From positions 620,001-684,000 of the forward strand of contig NZ_JAMJWG010000002.1 of assembly GCF_024435355.1 (NCBI RefSeq): a stretch of 64,000 bases of DNA, written 5' to 3'. Of this stretch, positions 60,574-64,000 are shown in pieces. Both the position numbers and the translations under genes were made by a program. The notes under the pieces are model-generated. The model was not told the origin of the DNA and ran no database searches. It was given only the letters and a program-made list of their open reading frames with translations. How positions within the stretch are numbered: position 1 is the first letter of the stretch; the number at the start of each line of letters is the position of its first letter. This DNA is from Streptomyces odontomachi. GTDB taxonomy: Bacteria > Actinomycetota > Actinomycetes > Streptomycetales > Streptomycetaceae.

Positions 60574-61923
60574 ATGACCCGACCGTCCGAACAGCTCCCG
60601 CACCCGCCCACCGGCACCGACCGCACGGCCCGGCGGCTGTCCCGCCGCACCCTGCTCGGTGGCCTGGCCGCCGGCTCGGCACTCACCGTCGCCGGTTGCT
60701 CGGCATCGAGCGGCGCACCGGGAAACAAGAAGCACGTCGAGGTGTACGTCTGGACCAACGGCCCGGCCATCGACGCGAACTTCCGCGCACGGGTCCAGAT
60801 GTTCAACAAGCACTTCGCGGGCAAGTACAGCGCCCACATCAACTTCCTGCCCTACGACCAGTTCTGGCAGAAGGTCGACCTGCAATATGCCGCCCATAAA
60901 CCGTTCGACATGTACTACTGGGACGTCCAGGCCTACGCCCAGTACAAACGCGGGCTGCTCCAGGACGAGGAGTCGGTGGTCGGCAAGAGCGGCATCACCG
61001 ATCCCGCGAAGTACCGCACCCAGCTGTACGACCCGTGGCGGTTCGACGGAAAGAACCTCTACGTCATCCCCGACAACGTCCAGTCGATGGCGCTGTTCTA
61101 CAACAGGGACCACTTCGACGACGCCCGCCTGTCCTACCCCGACCCCACCTGGACGTACGACCGCGTCATCGAGACCGCGCGCAAGCTCAAGAAGACCTCC
61201 GGTGCGAAGGTCACCCGCTGGGGATTCGACGTCGGTGACCTCGGTGGGACGTGGTGGGGCATCCAGACGCTGAGCTGGGCGGCCGGCACCGCCTTCGTGG
61301 ACCGGCCGCTGGAGCCGAGGAAGTTCCGGTTCACGGAACCCGCCAACGTCGCGGCGCTGAAATTCATCCAGGACCTGATGTGGGACGAACACATCGCTCC
61401 CCGACCGGACGAGCGTGCCGCCATCGGGCAGCAGAACGGGGGATTCCAGTCCGGGACGTACGCGATGACTCCGGTCGGTACCTGGAACATCGCGACGTAC
61501 AAGCAGATGAAGGGCAACTGGGCCATGACCTCGCTGCCGTTGTACCAGGGCAAGAGCATTGCGCCCTATTGGCTCGGCGGCTGGGTGATTCCCAAGAACT
61601 CGCCGGCGCTCTCGGCCGCTCAGGCCTTCGCGACCTGGAGCGCGACCACCTTCCAGGAGCAGATGGCCAAGGACCACGACTGGATCCCGTTGCAGAACGC
61701 GGCCCGCGAATCCGCCGCCATGCTGAAGGGAATGCCACGGGGTTTCGCCGACGCGATGAAGAAGCTCCCCGAGGCCCGCATCGGCGACATCTACACCCAG
61801 AACATGCAGAAGATCTTCAGCGAGCCGTTCGCCAACAGCATCGAGCAACTGCTGGCCAGGAAAGTGACCCCGCATGCCGCGGCGAAGCAGATGCAGGACG
61901 GCGCCACCGAGCTGCTCGCCTGA
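60574..61923 (+). CDS. extracellular sugar-binding Tat lipoprotein
   Basis: 449-residue family 1 binding protein. The N-terminus carries both a twin-arginine motif (RRLSRRTLLGGLAAG) and a lipobox (LTVAGCSAS, Cys near 42), so it is probably exported folded and lipidated. Mature part: VEVYVWTNGPAIDANFRARV, MALFYNRDHFDDARL, GFQSGTYAMTPVGTWNIATY and WLGGWVIPKNSPALS. It serves the two permeases encoded upstream, likely for an alpha-galactoside. Confidence 0.93.
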   Translation: MTRPSEQLPHPPTGTDRTARRLSRRTLLGGLAAGSALTVAGCSASSGAPGNKKHVEVYVWTNGPAIDANFRARVQMFNKHFAGKYSAHINFLPYDQFWQKVDLQYAAHKPFDMYYWDVQAYAQYKRGLLQDEESVVGKSGITDPAKYRTQLYDPWRFDGKNLYVIPDNVQSMALFYNRDHFDDARLSYPDPTWTYDRVIETARKLKKTSGAKVTRWGFDVGDLGGTWWGIQTLSWAAGTAFVDRPLEPRKFRFTEPANVAALKFIQDLMWDEHIAPRPDERAAIGQQNGGFQSGTYAMTPVGTWNIATYKQMKGNWAMTSLPLYQGKSIAPYWLGGWVIPKNSPALSAAQAFATWSATTFQEQMAKDHDWIPLQNAARESAAMLKGMPRGFADAMKKLPEARIGDIYTQNMQKIFSEPFANSIEQLLARKVTPHAAAKQMQDGATELLA

Positions 61924-61989
61924 CCCGCCCCCGCGCGGCCGACCCCCGTCGCCCCAACGGCAGACCCCAGCCCCCAAGGAGCCAGCCCC

Positions 61990-63810
61990 ATGCCCGCCCT
62001 CCTTCCGCTGCCCGTCGTCCGACCGACCAACCCGGACGACACGATCGCCCCCATGCACACGTCGGACACGGCGACGACCTATGCGGTCTCGCGCGGCGCC
62101 CGGGGAGGCACCGAGCCGACCGTCGCGACCGTGACGCTGCCGCCCGCCACCGCGGTGCACGGTTTCACCAGCGGCTGGGGCACGGAGTACGAGCCGACCT
62201 CCCTCGATCCGGCGGCGACCGGGACCCTCCGGGTGACCAGCGGCCGGTCGGGCCAGGGCGCCGTCCCGTGGCTCGGGGTCGACACCGGTCAGGGCGCCTA
62301 CGTGATCACCTTGCACTGGAGCGGCAACTGGCGGATCACCCACACCCCCGGCGCCCACGGCTCGGCGGTGCAGGTCGGCCTCGACCCCCGCGGCCAGCAG
62401 GTACGGCTCGACGGGGCGGAAACGTTCACCCTGCCCGAGGTCAGCATCGCCTGGGGCGCCGACCTGACCGACGCCTCCGCCGCGCTCGCGCGGCATCTCC
62501 TGGGCCAGACACCCCCGGGGCCACCACCGCTCACCGAGTGGAACCACTGGTGGCCGTACGAGGACGCCGAGATCGACGAGGACACGTTCCTCGCCAACGC
62601 TGCGATCGCCGGGGACCTGGGTCTTGACGTGGCGCTCCTCGACGCCGGCTGGTTCGGGGACGCCGATGCCGGCAGCGACTGGTACGAGCAGCGCGGCGAC
62701 TGGCACAGGGTCAACACCGCCCGCTTCCCGCACGGCCTGGCCTGGCTGGCCGAGCAGACCAGGCAGCGCGGCGTCGCCTTCGGCATCTGGCTGGAGGGCG
62801 AGGCGATCGGCACCCAGGCGGGCACCGCCCGCGACCGGCCGGACCTGATCGCGACCGGACCCGACGGCGAGGCCCTCGGCTACGTCTGCCTGGGGTCCCC
62901 GGCGGGCTGGAACCACATCCTCGACACCACCGCCGGACTGGTGCGCGAGACCGGCGCCCGCTGGCTGAAATGGGACTTCAACCTCGACCCCGGCGCCGGT
63001 TGCACCAGGAGCGATCACGGCCACCACGCCGACGACGGCCTGCTCCGCCACTACCTCGGCCTCTACGCACTGCTGGACCGGCTGCGCACCGAATTCCCCG
63101 ACCTCGTGCTGGAGGGATGCAGCTCCGGCGGGCTGCGGATCGACGCCGGTCTCGCCGCCCACGTCGACGCGCTGTTCCTGTCGGATCCGGACTGGACCGA
63201 GCACGCCCTGTGCTGCACCTGGGGCGCCGCCCGCATGCTGCCCGCCCGGCAGCTGTACCACTGGCCGCAGAGCGAGTGGCGCGGCGAACACCGCTTCCAG
63301 CACGTCGACTACTCCGGCACCCTCATCACCCGCCAGCAGTTCGACACCAAGATCAGGGCCGCTGTGCTGCACCGGTTCGGCCTGAGCATCCGGCTCCCCG
63401 AGATCCGCCCCGACCTGCGAGAGAGGCTTCGTGAGCACATCACCGGCTTCCGCGAGGTGATCGCTCCGCTGCTCACCGACGGCGTGCTGGTCCCGCTGAC
63501 GGACCAGCCGCTGCGGGAGGAGAGAGGGCATCGGCAGCCGTCGTTCCAGCTGGTCTCGGGGGCCCGCTCGATCGTGGCGGGCTTCCGGCTGCCGCGGGCC
63601 GGCGACTGGCAGCCGGTCCGTCCCCGGCACCTGGAACCGGACGGGCGGTACGAGGTGCGACTGCTCGACGGTGCGGACCTCGGGCAGCCGACGGTGGTCA
63701 CGGGCGCCGAACTCGGCCGCACCGGCCTGCGGTGCCCCGAACCGGGGGCGGCCTCGGTGATCTGGCTCCTGACCCGGATCGACCGGGTGGGCGGAGGAAC
63801 CGGCGGTTGA
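61990..63810 (+). CDS. GH36-like alpha-galactosidase, cytoplasmic
   Basis: 606 residues, no signal peptide, somewhat shorter than the typical 700. N-terminal beta-sandwich about 20-175; then a TIM barrel with PPLTEWNHWWPYEDAEID, DVALLDAGWFGD and the nucleophile in RWLKWDFNLD. EGCSSGGLRIDAG and FLSDPDWTEHALCC (acid/base Asp region) complete the active site. It hydrolyses the alpha-1,6-galactose bond of melibiose- or raffinose-like sugars taken up by the adjacent importer; other alpha-galactosides are possible. Confidence 0.93.
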   Translation: MPALLPLPVVRPTNPDDTIAPMHTSDTATTYAVSRGARGGTEPTVATVTLPPATAVHGFTSGWGTEYEPTSLDPAATGTLRVTSGRSGQGAVPWLGVDTGQGAYVITLHWSGNWRITHTPGAHGSAVQVGLDPRGQQVRLDGAETFTLPEVSIAWGADLTDASAALARHLLGQTPPGPPPLTEWNHWWPYEDAEIDEDTFLANAAIAGDLGLDVALLDAGWFGDADAGSDWYEQRGDWHRVNTARFPHGLAWLAEQTRQRGVAFGIWLEGEAIGTQAGTARDRPDLIATGPDGEALGYVCLGSPAGWNHILDTTAGLVRETGARWLKWDFNLDPGAGCTRSDHGHHADDGLLRHYLGLYALLDRLRTEFPDLVLEGCSSGGLRIDAGLAAHVDALFLSDPDWTEHALCCTWGAARMLPARQLYHWPQSEWRGEHRFQHVDYSGTLITRQQFDTKIRAAVLHRFGLSIRLPEIRPDLRERLREHITGFREVIAPLLTDGVLVPLTDQPLREERGHRQPSFQLVSGARSIVAGFRLPRAGDWQPVRPRHLEPDGRYEVRLLDGADLGQPTVVTGAELGRTGLRCPEPGAASVIWLLTRIDRVGGGTGG

Positions 63811-63854
63811 ACCGGCAGCGGACACTCCACACCCACCGAAGGAGCGACAACCGG

Positions 63855-64000
63855 ATGCGAGCCCTGGTGTACGAGGCGCCGCGCGTGATGAGCCTGCGCG
63901 AGGTCGACCGTCCCGTGCCCGGTCCCGGCGAGGTGCTGCTGCGGGTGGCGTACTCCGGCATCTGCGGCTCGGAACTGAGCGGTTTCCTCGGCCAGAGCAG
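63855..64000 (+). CDS. zinc-dependent alcohol dehydrogenase, N-terminal part only
   Basis: The first 48 codons are in the window: ALVYEAPRVMSLREVDRPVP, GPGEVLLRVAYSGICGSELSG. This is the start of a medium-chain dehydrogenase with the catalytic-zinc Cys in GICGSE, similar to sorbitol/galactitol-type enzymes. AAGGAG lies 10 bp before the ATG. It follows the GH36 gene by 44 bp and may oxidise the released sugar or a polyol. Confidence 0.85.
   Translation, partial: MRALVYEAPRVMSLREVDRPVPGPGEVLLRVAYSGICGSELSGFLGQS

Noticed and set aside
1..64000. tRNA, rRNA, phage or plasmid genes
   Set aside because: No cloverleaf-type or rRNA-like stretch, integrase, replication or partition gene was noticed; only the small MITE-like element is mobile in character.

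Overview
The window is a 64 kb stretch of a high-GC actinomycete chromosome, most likely Streptomyces or a close relative. The evidence is very high third-position GC, frequent GTG and some TTG starts, start/stop overlaps (ATGA, GTGA, TTGA), twin-arginine signals on secreted glycosidases, and many LacI- and GntR-type regulators. Almost every gene serves carbohydrate or sugar-acid uptake and breakdown. No rRNA, tRNA, CRISPR array or phage module was seen.

Region by region. (1) 1-847: the N-terminal part of a LacI regulator. (2) 1115-12228, minus strand: an amino-sugar operon under its own LacI regulator: FAD oxidoreductase, ABC binding protein and two permeases, ROK kinase, NanE epimerase, a DUF4127 protein and a GH20 hexosaminidase. 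A 199-bp MITE-like element sits between the oxidoreductase and the binding-protein gene and supplies the TAG stop of the former. (3) 12545-17171, minus strand: a GH95 alpha-L-fucosidase and a secreted parallel beta-helix protein. (4) 17784-27522, plus strand: a GntR regulator with an extra transposase-like DNA-binding domain, a GH28 remnant, enolase-superfamily enzyme 1, a 2-hydroxyacid dehydrogenase, an aldo/keto reductase, a truncated amidohydrolase, an unrecognised 481-residue protein and an ABC transporter. (5) 27615-33208: a second beta-helix protein, a GntR/FCD regulator on the minus strand, enolase-superfamily enzyme 2 and a ThuA-domain protein. (6) 33267-39549: a LacI-controlled divergon with CaiB-type CoA transferase, a signal-less binding-protein-like protein and a crotonase on one side, and an SDR and an epimerase-like protein on the other. 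(7) 39563-45755: a cysteine hydrolase/FAD-reductase fusion, a metallophosphoesterase, a LacI regulator and an MFS transporter; the last three share an operator. (8) 46299-55034: an eight-gene operon (beta-hydroxyacid dehydrogenase, ABC transporter, CoA transferase, crotonase, amidohydrolase, RraA-type aldolase), with identical 17-bp sites at both ends and a GntR/FCD regulator behind it. (9) 55142-64000: an alpha-galactoside locus with a debranching-type glycosidase, LacI with two palindromic operators, ABC transporter, GH36 alpha-galactosidase and the start of a zinc alcohol dehydrogenase.

Taken together, secreted glycosidases release sugars (fucose, hexosamines, galactose), four ABC importers without ATPase genes bring them in, and several oxidative sugar-acid routes degrade them. 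The least conventional parts are the two loci that join a sugar-type binding protein with a CaiB CoA transferase and a crotonase, the two enolase paralogues that share a 26-bp upstream element but lack the usual Asp-His dyad, and several fusion proteins.
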